Shown one piece after another: positions 1 through 9,441 of a stretch of 64,000 bases of DNA (positions are counted from its first letter, which is position 1; every line of letters starts with the position of its first letter). Below the pieces are notes generated by a model. The model ran no database searches and was not told the origin of the DNA. It was given only the letters and a program-made list of their open reading frames with translations. The position numbers were made by a program, and so were the translations under genes. The stretch is from positions 434,001 to 498,000 of the forward strand of contig NZ_CP093300.1 in assembly GCF_022812285.1 (NCBI RefSeq), read 5' to 3'. Source of the stretch: Alkalihalobacillus sp. LMS39 (GTDB lineage Bacteria > Bacillota > Bacilli > Bacillales > Bacillaceae_F).

Positions 1-2433
1 GTGGGCTTATTTGAAGAATTTTCAGAAGCGCTTCAAAACATGAAAACGGTGGGAATAGAATTAGTTTTAACATTATTAATTAATGAAATAGCAACCATTC
101 CTGAAGAATTCATGCTTATCCTTGACGATTATCATGTCATCGAAAATACATTGGTGAATGATTCTATTATTTATATACTCAACCATATGCCAGCGAATAT
201 GCATTTAGTTATGACAACCCGTGAGGAACCACCTTTGCCCATTGCGAGTCTTAGGGCTCAAAATCAATTAATAGAAATACGTGCAAAGGATTTACGATTT
301 ACATATTCAGAAGCATCAGAGTTTCTGAATGGGGTAATGGGTTTAAACTTGGCTGAAAAGTATATTTCTATATTGGATGCTCGTACTGAAGGATGGATTG
401 CAGGGTTACAGTTGGCTGCTATATCAATAAAAGGTCAAAAGGATATTGGAGAGTTCATTGAATCCTTTAGTGGTAACCACTATTTTATAACCGATTATCT
501 TTTAGAAGAAGTTCTGAAACAGCTTAATCCGAAGATACAATTATTCTTATTGCAAACCTCCATACTAGAGCGTTTATGTGGACCCTTGTGTGACGCGATT
601 CTTCTAGACTCTAGTACTTCTGGACAGGAAAATCTAGAATATCTTCAAAAGTTAAATTTATTTGTTGTTCCTTTGGACGATGAGCAGAGCTGGTATCGCT
701 ATCATCATCTCTTCTCAGGTTTTCTTAGAAAAAAGCTATTAAAAGATCATTCTAATAATGCTTCTATAAAAGGTGGAGATGTTGCTGCACTACACATTCG
801 TGCCAGTCAGTGGTTTGAAGGCAATGGCCTGACGAGTGAAGCTGTTCACCATGCATTGGCTGCGAAGGATTATGAAAGAGCTTCTACCTTAATAGAGTTA
901 TCTTGGTCAAGTATGGACAAGAACCTACAGGCAGCGACTTGGCTTAGTTGGGCGAAAATGCTGCCTGATGAAATAATTAAAAACAGGCCAGTTCTTAGTG
1001 TAGGATACGCATGGGCCCTTCTTGATACAGGTGAAATGGAGGAAGTTGAACAAAGGCTTCTCGATGCGGAAACGTGTTTGGAAAAAATATCACCTGAACA
1101 AATAAAGGATGAGGAACGAAAGGGTATTGTTGTTTTTGATTATCATGAATACAGTATTCTACCTGCTACAATTGCCTCTGCACGTACATACTATGCGTTA
1201 GTTCAGGGGGAGATGGAAGCAGCAATAAAGTATGCACAAGAAGGATTAGACTTGATTCCCGAAAATAATGCAAGGGAAGGCATTATTCAAGTATTGTTAG
1301 GCTTAGCAAGATGGGCGAAGGGGGAACTTGAGGCTGCATATACTACGATAACAAATAGCACTATGTCTCGTTCGCTGTTGGCAGTTGTTTTAGCAGATAT
1401 TAAGGTAGAACAAGGTAAGCTTTACGAGGCAATGAGGTTATATGAGAATGGGTTGCAGACTTCCATTAAGAGCACGGGAATAATTAAACTTACTACAGCA
1501 AGCCATTACTTAGGATTAAGTAAATTGAAGCTTATGATGGGTAATATAGATGAAGCTGAACATTATCTTCAACAGAGCCTCGAGGAGGGGGAAAAACGAG
1601 CCTTACCAAATTGGCGGTATCATTGGCATGTTCAACAGGGGAGGTTATGGGAGAGTCGTGGTGAATTGGACAAAGCGCTTGATTCTTTTGACGAAGCAAA
1701 AAAGCACTATATAATGAGTCCTTTATCCGACATACAGCCACTATATGCATTAAAGGCTAAGACGTTAGTAAGAAAAGGTAGCGTATATCAGGCAGAGGAA
1801 TGCATAAGGGAGAATAGCCAAGGTTTAGAAAAAGGACCTTGTTATCTTCAAGACTTTAAATACATTACCTTGGCTAGAATTAAAATTGCGTCCTTTAGAC
1901 AATATAGCCAAAGAAAACTCTTAATGGAAGCAGTTGAATTGTTAGAGTCCTTATTAATAGAAGCTAAGAGAGGTAAAAGAGTAGGAAGTATAGTGGAGAT
2001 TTTTATGTTACAGGCGCTTGCTTATGAGGCTAATGATGATGTCGAGTCAGCAAAGGTATGCCTTAAAAAGGCAATTGAAATAGCAGAGCCTGAGGGCTTT
2101 TTTCAAGTTTTTGTGGATGAAGGACTGCTTCTTTATCGATTATTATCTGAACGAATAGTATATGAATCAAAGCCAGATTTTGTGTGCAGATTGCAAAGAG
2201 CAAAAGAAGCATCAATGTCTAATCTACCCCATGGATTGACGGAACCATTAAGTGACCGTGAACTAGAAGTATTAAAGCTAATTGCTGCAGGCCTCTCTAA
2301 TCATGAAATTGGTGAAAGGCTATTTTTAGCAGTAAGTACAGTAAAGGGATATAATCAAAATATTTTCGGGAAACTCCAAGTGAAAAGAAGAACGGAAGCG
2401 GTTGGGAAAGCACGTGAGTTGGGTTTATTATAA
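1..2433 (+). CDS. MalT-like LuxR-family transcriptional regulator, 5' truncated by the window
   Basis: ATP-dependent transcriptional activator of the MalT/LAL type. The visible 810 residues start inside the NTPase domain: a Walker B-like stretch FMLILDDYHVI lies near residues 37-47, but the P-loop that should precede it is missing, so the true start lies left of base 1. The middle (about 270-720) is helical TPR-like repeat, used in this family for inducer sensing. The C-terminus (about 745-810) is a LuxR-type helix-turn-helix with LSDRELEVLKLIAAGLSNHEI and a recognition helix around VSTVKGYNQNIF. The target is unknown; the next gene is 460 bp away and need not be related. Family assignment is firm, the regulon is not. 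Confidence 0.9.
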   Translation: MGLFEEFSEALQNMKTVGIELVLTLLINEIATIPEEFMLILDDYHVIENTLVNDSIIYILNHMPANMHLVMTTREEPPLPIASLRAQNQLIEIRAKDLRFTYSEASEFLNGVMGLNLAEKYISILDARTEGWIAGLQLAAISIKGQKDIGEFIESFSGNHYFITDYLLEEVLKQLNPKIQLFLLQTSILERLCGPLCDAILLDSSTSGQENLEYLQKLNLFVVPLDDEQSWYRYHHLFSGFLRKKLLKDHSNNASIKGGDVAALHIRASQWFEGNGLTSEAVHHALAAKDYERASTLIELSWSSMDKNLQAATWLSWAKMLPDEIIKNRPVLSVGYAWALLDTGEMEEVEQRLLDAETCLEKISPEQIKDEERKGIVVFDYHEYSILPATIASARTYYALVQGEMEAAIKYAQEGLDLIPENNAREGIIQVLLGLARWAKGELEAAYTTITNSTMSRSLLAVVLADIKVEQGKLYEAMRLYENGLQTSIKSTGIIKLTTASHYLGLSKLKLMMGNIDEAEHYLQQSLEEGEKRALPNWRYHWHVQQGRLWESRGELDKALDSFDEAKKHYIMSPLSDIQPLYALKAKTLVRKGSVYQAEECIRENSQGLEKGPCYLQDFKYITLARIKIASFRQYSQRKLLMEAVELLESLLIEAKRGKRVGSIVEIFMLQALAYEANDDVESAKVCLKKAIEIAEPEGFFQVFVDEGLLLYRLLSERIVYESKPDFVCRLQRAKEASMSNLPHGLTEPLSDRELEVLKLIAAGLSNHEIGERLFLAVSTVKGYNQNIFGKLQVKRRTEAVGKARELGLL

Positions 2434-2768
2434 ATGTAGTATGTTTATATCGGTACCTTGTTTGATTTACAAATAAGAATTTTCTCTATTTATATTTAGT
2501 GAAATTTTGAATAGTACTTTTATTAATACTTAAGTATGTAGTGATATGTGACGTAACTTGATAAATTATTATACAAAGAGTAGCTGTTTGTCTTGGATGG
2601 TTACTTATTAAAAGTCGTCTAATGTACGTCGCTAGTTAAAATTGAAATACTTATTATTAATTAAAACAAATTTGAAAGAGACTTTGAGCACGTCGGTTTT
2701 ATCGTATAATTTCTTATTTAATCAGGGAGTGAATATCAAAATTAGGCTTATCCCAGAAGGTTATCGGT
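2434..2768. other. AT-rich intergenic stretch without a recognised gene
   Basis: Very AT-rich sequence between the LuxR regulator and the NAD(P)-binding protein gene. I see no clear terminator hairpin after the regulator and no convincing coding region before the small reading frame at 2769. It probably holds the promoter of the downstream gene, but no strong -35/-10 pair stands out. Confidence 0.4.
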
Positions 2769-2870
2769 ATGGGTATGTTAGGTTCTATAATCACATGCAT
2801 ATTAACTTTTGGTGAGTTATTTCTTGCTACACTTCTAATAGTAAGAGGTTGCAATCCGCCGGATAATTAA
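2769..2870 (+). CDS. possible 33-residue hydrophobic small protein
   Basis: A short open frame, ATG at 2769 to TAA at 2868-2870, encodes 33 residues beginning MGMLGSIITCILTFGELF, with one continuous hydrophobic stretch of about 22 residues and a short polar tail. An AGAAGG sequence about 9 bases upstream would serve as ribosome binding site. It ends 23 bp before the NAD(P)-binding protein gene and could be translated from the same transcript. I know no homologue; it may be a chance frame in AT-rich DNA. Confidence 0.25.
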   Translation: MGMLGSIITCILTFGELFLATLLIVRGCNPPDN

Positions 2871-2893
2871 ATCTTATGGAAACGAGGTAGAAT

Positions 2894-3631
2894 ATGAGAG
2901 TATTAGTTCTTGGAGCAAGCGGTGCTACCGGCACACTAGTCGTCAAACAATTAATGAAAAGACAAATTAATACTCGGATTCTCATTAGAAATAGTGCAGT
3001 TCTCTCCAAAGAGATACAAGAATGTCCATCAGTAGAAATCGTAAAGGGGAATATCAACGAACTAGATGATTATGAGATATATGACCTTATAAGTGAATGC
3101 AATGTCATTATCTCGTGTCTTGGTCATAATATGACGCTTAAAGGGATATTTGGTAAACCTCGTTATTTAGTATTTGATGCAATAAAAAGAATAAGTGAGA
3201 CAGTTAAAAACAAGGCAAACAGAAAAGTAAAGCTCATACTTATGGGGACAACAGCTTATACAAATTTTTTATCGGGAGAGGTAAATTCTACTGGAGAAAA
3301 AATAATCTTTACTTTATTGGATTTTTTGCTCCCACCTCATCGAGATAACGTCAAGGCTGCAAATTATTTGATTACCGAAATTGATAAAAAGGCAAAAAAT
3401 TTAGAATGGGTAATAGTACGACCTGATACATTAATCAATCAACAAGAAGAAAGCTCATACGAAGTTTGCAAGTCTCCTGTAAGAAGCCCAATATTCAATG
3501 CGGGTAAAACTAGCAGAAGTAATGTAAGTCATTTTATGGCTGAACTAGTGACAAAAGATAAAACATGGAATGAATGGCTGTTTAGGACTCCTGTGGTGTA
3601 TAATCAAATGGTAAAAAGAAGCGACTCGTAA
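2894..3631 (+). CDS. NAD(P)-binding (NmrA/SDR-like) protein
   Basis: A 245-residue Rossmann-fold protein of the atypical short-chain dehydrogenase / NAD(P)H-binding type (PF13460-like). The N-terminus MRVLVLGASGATG carries the GxxGxxG dinucleotide-binding loop at residues 7-13. CLGHN near residue 75 and the VIVRPDTL stretch near 175 are typical of this family, which often lacks the full catalytic YxxxK. The start has a GAGGT ribosome binding site 6-10 bases upstream. It is a single gene closed by the terminator at 3701. The substrate cannot be told from sequence; a redox or NAD(P)-sensing role is likely. Confidence 0.8.
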   Translation: MRVLVLGASGATGTLVVKQLMKRQINTRILIRNSAVLSKEIQECPSVEIVKGNINELDDYEIYDLISECNVIISCLGHNMTLKGIFGKPRYLVFDAIKRISETVKNKANRKVKLILMGTTAYTNFLSGEVNSTGEKIIFTLLDFLLPPHRDNVKAANYLITEIDKKAKNLEWVIVRPDTLINQQEESSYEVCKSPVRSPIFNAGKTSRSNVSHFMAELVTKDKTWNEWLFRTPVVYNQMVKRSDS

Positions 3632-3700
3632 AATTCAACAATGGAATAAAATCATTTGCTTTGCAGTACAACGATATGTAATAAAAAATAATTATTATGC

Positions 3701-3724
3701 GACCACTTTAGTGTGGTCTTTTTT
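3701..3724 (+). terminator. factor-independent terminator
   Basis: Stem GACCAC/GTGGTC with a 6-base loop followed by a run of six T. It closes the NAD(P)-binding protein gene. Confidence 0.8.
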
Positions 3725-3819
3725 CGTATTAGATTAAATACTGGGCAAGCAAGTGTATTTTTTGTTAATATCCACTAATGATATAATGAATTATTAAATT
3801 AGAATTATTTGGAGGAACT

Positions 3820-4314
3820 ATGCTTACATTTGATCAAAAACTTGCCATTATCGAGTCCTTCCCAGAATTAGAACGCCGTGATGTATCGCTAAATCGTGTT
3901 AATTTTCATTATGTGGGAGGCGACAGTGATAAAAAAAATGTCGTATACCATTTGCATCCAAACGGAAATGGGTTTGTTTATGCGGCAACACTTAAAGTGC
4001 CGAAAAAAGACGCTAAAGGGATGGTTAATATCCGTGATTTTTCAGAAGAAGAATTACGTTCGATCATTGAACGCTCAATTGACTCTCTGCAATCAAACGG
4101 AGTTAGTGAAGTAGGGGAAACGCTTCAAAATATTGATGAAATATGGATGGACAAAGAAGGGCATAAGCTTACCATTATTCTTGAAGATGACATGTGGAAC
4201 GTCTATGCAAGTGAACAACTAGACGGAACGTTTCCATCGTATAATGAAGCGAAGCAATATTTACTTGAAGAAGGATTTAAGCCGAAGCGAAAATTTGATA
4301 AACAAACGAATTAA
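3820..4314 (+). CDS. hypothetical protein, 164 aa
   Basis: Soluble, acidic 164-residue protein that I cannot assign to a named family. It has no signal peptide or membrane segment. The first half (MLTFDQKLAIIESFPELERR onward) looks like a compact alpha/beta domain, and residues 75-100 are strongly helical and charged. The last 30 residues are rich in Lys, Glu and Tyr. A GGAGG ribosome binding site stands 5 bases before the ATG. It resembles small cytoplasmic proteins conserved only in Bacillaceae. The next gene is an 88-bp step downstream in the same direction and may be co-transcribed. Confidence 0.75.
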   Translation: MLTFDQKLAIIESFPELERRDVSLNRVNFHYVGGDSDKKNVVYHLHPNGNGFVYAATLKVPKKDAKGMVNIRDFSEEELRSIIERSIDSLQSNGVSEVGETLQNIDEIWMDKEGHKLTIILEDDMWNVYASEQLDGTFPSYNEAKQYLLEEGFKPKRKFDKQTN

Positions 4315-4402
4315 GATTATTGAGTAAGGTTTTTTAATTTGTAAATCACTACATTAATAGTTCGAATTATTTATAATGCTAGAAGAAAAGTAGGTGAACA
4401 AA

Positions 4403-4552
4403 GTGGGCAAATATCAATTGGATACGAAAGGTAAGCAAGCTGTAACAAAGTATCATGAAAAACAGAAGCCTGCCAAATCTGATAAAAAGCAGCAACTTGA
4501 AAAATTACGTGCGGAGTATTTGAAAAAGAAGCAAAAACAAACAGATAAATAA
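4403..4552 (+). CDS. small basic hypothetical protein, 49 aa
   Basis: A GTG-started frame encoding 49 residues that begin with KYQLDTKGKQAVTKYHEKQK after the first two positions. It is very rich in Lys and Gln (more than half of the last 30 residues), with no hydrophobic core, so it is probably an extended or helical nucleic-acid-associated peptide. An AGGTGA sequence lies 5 bases before the GTG. It follows the 164-residue hypothetical gene by 88 bp in the same direction. The composition matches small lysine-rich Bacillaceae proteins of unknown function; I give no family name. Confidence 0.55.
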   Translation: MGKYQLDTKGKQAVTKYHEKQKPAKSDKKQQLEKLRAEYLKKKQKQTDK

Positions 4553-4707
4553 AGTTGTTTCTTCACAATTTGGAACTTTTCTTGAATAGAGAGAAGTTCC
4601 TGCGAAAAAACGAATGATTACACGAAGCAGTACCAATACTCTATCAAACCATACGTGGAGTACTGTTTTCTAATGAATATGTAGAAAAATAATGATGTCA
4701 GTAATGA

Positions 4708-4739
4708 ACGGTAGTCCGTCAACTTTGACGAACTACCGT
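4708..4739. repeat. strong inverted repeat, possible terminator between convergent genes
   Basis: Arms of about 14 bp (ACGGTAGT-CGTCAA and its complement) meet around 4723. It lies between the small basic protein gene and the 3' end of the secreted nuclease. Neither side has a good T tract, so termination is likely but not proven. Confidence 0.5.
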
Positions 4740-4774
4740 GTTCTTCTGCTATTTACGGTTGAATGACAACATTA

Positions 4775-7555
4775 TTACTTACAAAAACGAGCTAACCCTT
4801 TTCCTTTTCCAGGAAAACTATCTTTCCCTTTCATCTTCCCTTTCCCAGGGAAGCAAGCTTGCCTTTCTTCCTCAAACAATCCTTTATTTCCTGTAAACAC
4901 AATATTATCAATTCGGTTTGTTCCACCTGAACCGACTGTTCCACCGTTAATGGAAACAGTAGAAGTATTTATCCATCTCACGAACACTTTTTCTTGATTC
5001 TCTACTTCTTTTGGTAAAGCTATATTCGTAAGAACACCACCATTCCAGTTGTTTGCGACAGTCAAATCACTTCCAGGAATCACTGACCAGTCTACACCGT
5101 CAATACTGTATTCAGCTCGGAAGTCTCTTGGACCGGTATTTGACCCGTATTGCCTGGAAGAAAGTGTTATGTTTTTATAGTCTAGTGTTGTTAGTTCTAC
5201 TAACCAATAGCTTTCTCCATCTTGCCATCCGTTTGCATTCACAGCTCTAGAGTTACTGCCAAAACCAGCAACATAGCCTGTTATTGTGGAACCAACCGTT
5301 GTAATTTCACTGTTTTTATTATCGGTGATACCACCAGTAGCTATCGTTGATTCCTGGTCAAAGTTCCAGCTAACAAGCTCAACAATTGCGGGTAGCACAA
5401 CGAGGTGAAACTCTTTTGTTACGGTAAGGTTCCCTTTAACAAGTGTAGCTGTTAATGTAACTTCAGTGGATTCATATTTTGGATTTGTTACTTTTCCGCT
5501 CGTGGATATAACATCTTCGTTGCTTGATTTCCATGTAATCGTCGATCCGTATGAACCTGTTGTTTCTAAGGTTACATCAGAAACAACCGTGCTAGCGGTT
5601 TCTGTTCCTTGAAAACCAACGCCTAATGCATTTTTGTCCATATCTATTGCTTCTTGATCAGACATTTCAAACGGACTATAGCCCAATGCTTCAGCTTGTT
5701 GTTTTGAGAAAAATACACGGTACTCAGGTTCAACTAGAGCATAATGGTCTGGTGCGACATATTCTTTTGTTTTGAAATTTCCAACATAACGGGATAAGCC
5801 GTTATCGCCACGCTCTCTAGCACGGAACACGAACGGCATTTCTAATAACGGGTCTTCTGGGTTATAAATTCCTTTTTGATTTTCTCTTGCATATTTTGCA
5901 GCTACTGAATATTTTTCTACTTTCTCATCTTCAAAAGGGTAAATAAAATACGTAGAAGCATAGCCTGCTCTTACCATTTCTAAATTCGTGTTCACGCCAT
6001 CCTCTGTATATACTTCAGCTAACAACCGCCCGTAACTATCTAACGGCTCTTCTCCTAATTTTAAGATGACAGTGTCGCCGTCTTGCAACATCGTTTGCAT
6101 ATAAGCTGTTGCATTTTTGCCATGACGCATTTGATTCTCGTCTAGCTCATTTTGAACGGTATGATATGTTTCAGGTGTATCCATATTTAAAAAACGGACG
6201 TTTGTTGCTCCAAGAATCGGTGTAGCTAGCCGAATCGTATCTCCATCTGTCACGTGAGCAACTTTTGCTTTGTATTCGCGATTTAATGTAGTAGGAGCTG
6301 GTTTTTGCTCAGCTAATTTTACAAAATCATCATTGTTTCTCGGTAATACTTGATATGTGGAGTTGAACTGACTTGAAATCGCTGTTACTTCATACCAAGT
6401 ATTTTCTTCTAACTGTGATAAATCAATGCCTGTACTTTCCCACACTCGAATATCAACAGCATCAAAATCATCATTAATAATGGAAATGGAGACGCCACCA
6501 TTAAAATAATCGTTAATATTTCGTATAAACCCTTCAAACCGTACAAGCTGTCCTTCATAGGATTCTGCTAAAGAACTATCCATATAAGTAGATAAGGGAA
6601 TATTTTTCACAGGAATTTCTTGATTATGGTTCACGACTTCAACGGATGACACTTGTAATTGTGTTACACCAGAATGTTCACCAACGATACCAGTCGCTTT
6701 CACTAGGTCTCCTTCTTTTACTTCAGGAAAAGGAGAGGTATTGAAGTTAAATAGTTGAATACCCGCTTCTTCATCTTGGATGTATAATGAAAATCTGCCA
6801 TTTTGTAATAACCCTTGGGCAATATTGGCCACGCCAAGGACAGTCACTTCTTGTCCTGACATAGTACGAGCTTCGGCAATCGTTTGAATTTCCTCACCCG
6901 GATCAACGTCTTCGGCAAGAGGTGTACCTGAAATGACTACATCATCGATTCGATTTGTTCCTGTGTTCCCAATCGTACCACCTTGAACCGACACATTCGA
7001 CGTATTGAGCCACCTTACATAAATAGTGTCTTCATCATTTAAAGCTAGTGGAAGAGAAACGTTAGATAAGACACCATTTGTCCAGTTGTTTCCTACTTCA
7101 ATAGTTGTATGGGGAACATCAGTCCAACTTTGCCCATCTAGACTATACTCTAGCGTAAAATCTTTTGGGCCAGTATTAGAACCGTATTGTTTAGAAGATA
7201 GTTTTATATTTTCAAAGCCTTCTGTTGATAAAGTAGCTAACCAATAATTTTCATTAGTAGAATGCCAACTATTTGAGTTTATCGCTCTTGATCCTAAACC
7301 AAACCCAGCGACATAACCAGTAACGTTGGCACCGACTAAAGTAAATTCTTCGTTAGCATTTTTATTTATCCCACCTGTTGCAACTGGACTTTCTGAATTA
7401 AAATCCCATTCTACAAGTGTAACCGTTTGATTTTCCTCGTTTACTGAAAATGCAGAAACAGGTAAATTGAATCCAGTAAAAAGCTGTGAGAAAAATAGAA
7501 TACTGGCTAAAAAGATAGATAACCCACTGACTCTCTTTTTTCTTCTCGTAAACAT
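4775..7555 (-). CDS. secreted multidomain nuclease with SNase (thermonuclease) domain
   Basis: Extracellular sugar-nonspecific nuclease of the YhcR/staphylococcal-nuclease type, 926 residues. I start at the second ATG (7555) because AGGAGGGC stands 5 bases upstream; a frame 15 codons longer has no such site. Order of domains: signal peptide (1-36, MFTRRKKR... ending VSAFS); beta-rich domain (about 46-216); OB-fold region (about 222-390); SNase domain (about 427-580) with DGDT at 437-440, R454, D459, E462 and R510 matching the catalytic set; Ig-like region (about 650-725); a second copy of the beta-rich domain (about 728-886); and a Cys/Gly/Lys tail with FPGKGK twice. There is no LPXTG anchor. 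It probably releases nucleotides from external DNA or RNA. Confidence 0.88.
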   Translation of the reverse strand: MFTRRKKRVSGLSIFLASILFFSQLFTGFNLPVSAFSVNEENQTVTLVEWDFNSESPVATGGINKNANEEFTLVGANVTGYVAGFGLGSRAINSNSWHSTNENYWLATLSTEGFENIKLSSKQYGSNTGPKDFTLEYSLDGQSWTDVPHTTIEVGNNWTNGVLSNVSLPLALNDEDTIYVRWLNTSNVSVQGGTIGNTGTNRIDDVVISGTPLAEDVDPGEEIQTIAEARTMSGQEVTVLGVANIAQGLLQNGRFSLYIQDEEAGIQLFNFNTSPFPEVKEGDLVKATGIVGEHSGVTQLQVSSVEVVNHNQEIPVKNIPLSTYMDSSLAESYEGQLVRFEGFIRNINDYFNGGVSISIINDDFDAVDIRVWESTGIDLSQLEENTWYEVTAISSQFNSTYQVLPRNNDDFVKLAEQKPAPTTLNREYKAKVAHVTDGDTIRLATPILGATNVRFLNMDTPETYHTVQNELDENQMRHGKNATAYMQTMLQDGDTVILKLGEEPLDSYGRLLAEVYTEDGVNTNLEMVRAGYASTYFIYPFEDEKVEKYSVAAKYARENQKGIYNPEDPLLEMPFVFRARERGDNGLSRYVGNFKTKEYVAPDHYALVEPEYRVFFSKQQAEALGYSPFEMSDQEAIDMDKNALGVGFQGTETASTVVSDVTLETTGSYGSTITWKSSNEDVISTSGKVTNPKYESTEVTLTATLVKGNLTVTKEFHLVVLPAIVELVSWNFDQESTIATGGITDNKNSEITTVGSTITGYVAGFGSNSRAVNANGWQDGESYWLVELTTLDYKNITLSSRQYGSNTGPRDFRAEYSIDGVDWSVIPGSDLTVANNWNGGVLTNIALPKEVENQEKVFVRWINTSTVSINGGTVGSGGTNRIDNIVFTGNKGLFEEERQACFPGKGKMKGKDSFPGKGKGLARFCK

Positions 7556-7806
7556 TTTTGCCCTCCTAGTATGAAGTTTTATGAAACACACATTTTCCAT
7601 TATAAATGACTTTTAAATGTAAACACGAATAGAATGACGTTAAGTTTTTGTAAAGTGACTTTACATTACATTCATTTTTAATAAACAGAAGGAATATACG
7701 GATTGTCTCTAATACTATATGAAAATTAGCGAGTATGGAGAAAGATTAGGAAAAAAATGGTCTGATGTTAGATAAAGAGGAAATGAGATGAAATGCATGC
7801 AAAAAA

Positions 7807-7881
7807 TGGCTCCACAGGTAGGACTCGAACCTACGACCGATCGGTTAACAGCCGATAGCTCTACCACTGAGCTACTGTGGA
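7807..7881 (-). tRNA. tRNA-Asn (anticodon GTT)
   Basis: Complete cloverleaf on the minus strand, 75 nt with the 3' CCA encoded. The acceptor stem is TCCACAG/CTGTGGA, the anticodon loop is CTGTTAA within the stem ATCGG/CCGAT, and the T arm contains GGTTCGAGTCC. It is a lone tRNA gene. I see no repeat of its 3' end nearby that would mark an integrated element. Confidence 0.97.
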
Positions 7882-8010
7882 ACATTTATTATTACTATGA
7901 CCGAAAAGAAAGCAACTATACATTAAACGGTTTTTCTTTATAGTATGTTTTTGGAAATTAAAGAAAAAATAATAACAACACTTGTTAGTCAAACATATAA
8001 GGAGATTAAG

Positions 8011-8571
8011 ATGAGCACAAAAGAATATATTAAAAACTTTATAAAAGATCCTAACATCGCATCAGTCACACCAACTTCTAAACAAGGTGTAAAAGAAGTA
8101 TGTAGTAAAATGTCATTTGAAAACAGGGTTGTTATTATTGAGTATGGACCAGCAACAGGGGTATTTACAGATTATTTACTAAATCAAATATCTCACGATT
8201 CGGTTATTATCACAATTGAGCTAAATGAAAACTTTGTCCACTATTTAAAAAACAATGTTCAAGATGGGAGGGTTCATATTCATCATGCAAGTGCTGAACG
8301 TGTCCAAGATATTATGGACGAGTTTGGAGAGCAAGCTGATTATATTTTGTCCGGTATCCCATTCACCTTAATGAATAATGAGGTAAGAAGGAACATAGTG
8401 AAGCAAACCCATTCTGTTTTAAAACCAGGAGGAAAATTTCTCCCTTATCAAACATTCTTTCAAAGGGATAGGCATTTAAAAGACCACTTACATGAACACT
8501 TTTCCTCTGTTCAAGATCGCTATGTATTTCGAAATATCCCACCTATGAGAGTATATGAAGCGATAAAATAA
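8011..8571 (+). CDS. SAM-dependent methyltransferase, phospholipid / rRNA dimethylase-like
   Basis: A 186-residue class I methyltransferase. I start at 8011 (MSTKEYIKNF) because AAGGAG stands 7-8 bases before it; the frame is open 22 codons further upstream without a ribosome binding site. Motif I is IIEYGPATGVFTDYLL (about residues 45-60), followed by an acidic loop TIELNENF that binds the SAM ribose. The SGIPFTLM segment near 115 takes the place of the catalytic loop. This layout resembles phospholipid N-methyltransferase (PmtA-like) and KsgA-like enzymes; the substrate is uncertain. It is monocistronic and closed by the shared terminator at 8593. Confidence 0.8.
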   Translation: MSTKEYIKNFIKDPNIASVTPTSKQGVKEVCSKMSFENRVVIIEYGPATGVFTDYLLNQISHDSVIITIELNENFVHYLKNNVQDGRVHIHHASAERVQDIMDEFGEQADYILSGIPFTLMNNEVRRNIVKQTHSVLKPGGKFLPYQTFFQRDRHLKDHLHEHFSSVQDRYVFRNIPPMRVYEAIK

Positions 8572-8592
8572 CGTAACGTAATGACAACGATT

Positions 8593-8629
8593 AAAAGCAC
8601 TGGGCAATTCATGGCCTCAGTGCTTTTTA
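8593..8629. terminator. bidirectional terminator between convergent genes
   Basis: Stem AAAGCACTG/CAGTGCTTT with T runs on both strands, between the methyltransferase gene and the convergent PPOX gene. Confidence 0.8.
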
Positions 8630-8635
8630 GTTTCG

Positions 8636-9232
8636 TTATTTTTTAAGTTCAACACCATTGAGCTTCAAATGCGCATGAAACATTTCTGTACTAGAAGGTA
8701 ATTCAGATTTATCACGCCATGAGCTACTATCCCAAACTTTTGAAGATTTGAGCGCTCTAGGGCAATGGATAAAGCACTCTTCTACGTCAACACCGATTCC
8801 TAGTTTTGGTGCTTGTCCTTGTCCCCAAATGTCATTCAACATCGTTTCATTTTTAATAATTGCGGCTTTTCCATTTATACGAAGAACTTCCTCCATCCCA
8901 GGAATGATGAACAATAATCCTACATGAGGATTAGATAACATATTGTGAATCGAATCTAGTCGTTTGTTCCCAGGACGATCCGGGATGATGAGCTGTTTTT
9001 CATTTAGGATTTTAATTGAACTAGGAAAGTCTCCGCGGGGTGAGACATCACATTTTCCATCAGCACTACAAGTGGAGAGGAAAAGGAGAGGAGATAATGA
9101 AATGAACCTTTTGCAATTCTCGTCTAAGATAGAAACTGTTTTCTTGATAACGAGTTCGTGAGGAGTGCCAATTAACGCTGTAAGTTCTTCTTTTGTCCTC
9201 ACAGCTGCTTGTGAAAAATCAAGTAGTTTCAT
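8636..9232 (-). CDS. pyridoxamine 5'-phosphate oxidase family (PPOX) flavoprotein
   Basis: FMN-dependent PPOX-type protein of 198 residues, like the MSMEG_1061 family. Evidence is the split-barrel core LLFLSTCSADGKCDVSPRGD (about 48-67), the RPGNKRLDSIHNML segment near 82-95 that contacts FMN phosphate in relatives, and a C-terminal FIHCPRALKSSKVW motif. There is no signal peptide. A GCGAGGAT ribosome binding site precedes the ATG. Family members reduce or oxidise small molecules such as F420-like or heme-related compounds; the substrate here is unknown. It is a single gene convergent with the methyltransferase. Confidence 0.85.
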   Translation of the reverse strand: MKLLDFSQAAVRTKEELTALIGTPHELVIKKTVSILDENCKRFISLSPLLFLSTCSADGKCDVSPRGDFPSSIKILNEKQLIIPDRPGNKRLDSIHNMLSNPHVGLLFIIPGMEEVLRINGKAAIIKNETMLNDIWGQGQAPKLGIGVDVEECFIHCPRALKSSKVWDSSSWRDKSELPSSTEMFHAHLKLNGVELKK

Positions 9233-9441
9233 ATGTATAATCCTCGCTTTCTATTAAATTCATTTTAAGGCGTATGGCGTTTGTTTTCAATAAAGAATAG
9301 CTTAGAGGGTTGAATATCATTTCCCTTTATTATGGAAATTGTTGAATTTACCACATTTAGGTAAAAAATTATGATAGAGTAATAGTAAAGTTTTTTAGTG
9401 ATGATTTAAAAAACATAACAATTTTAATTCGGGAGGAAATA

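Noticed and set aside
7807-7881. tRNA-Asn as an integration site
   Set aside because: No integrase gene and no repeat of the tRNA 3' end nearby; flanking genes look like ordinary chromosome.
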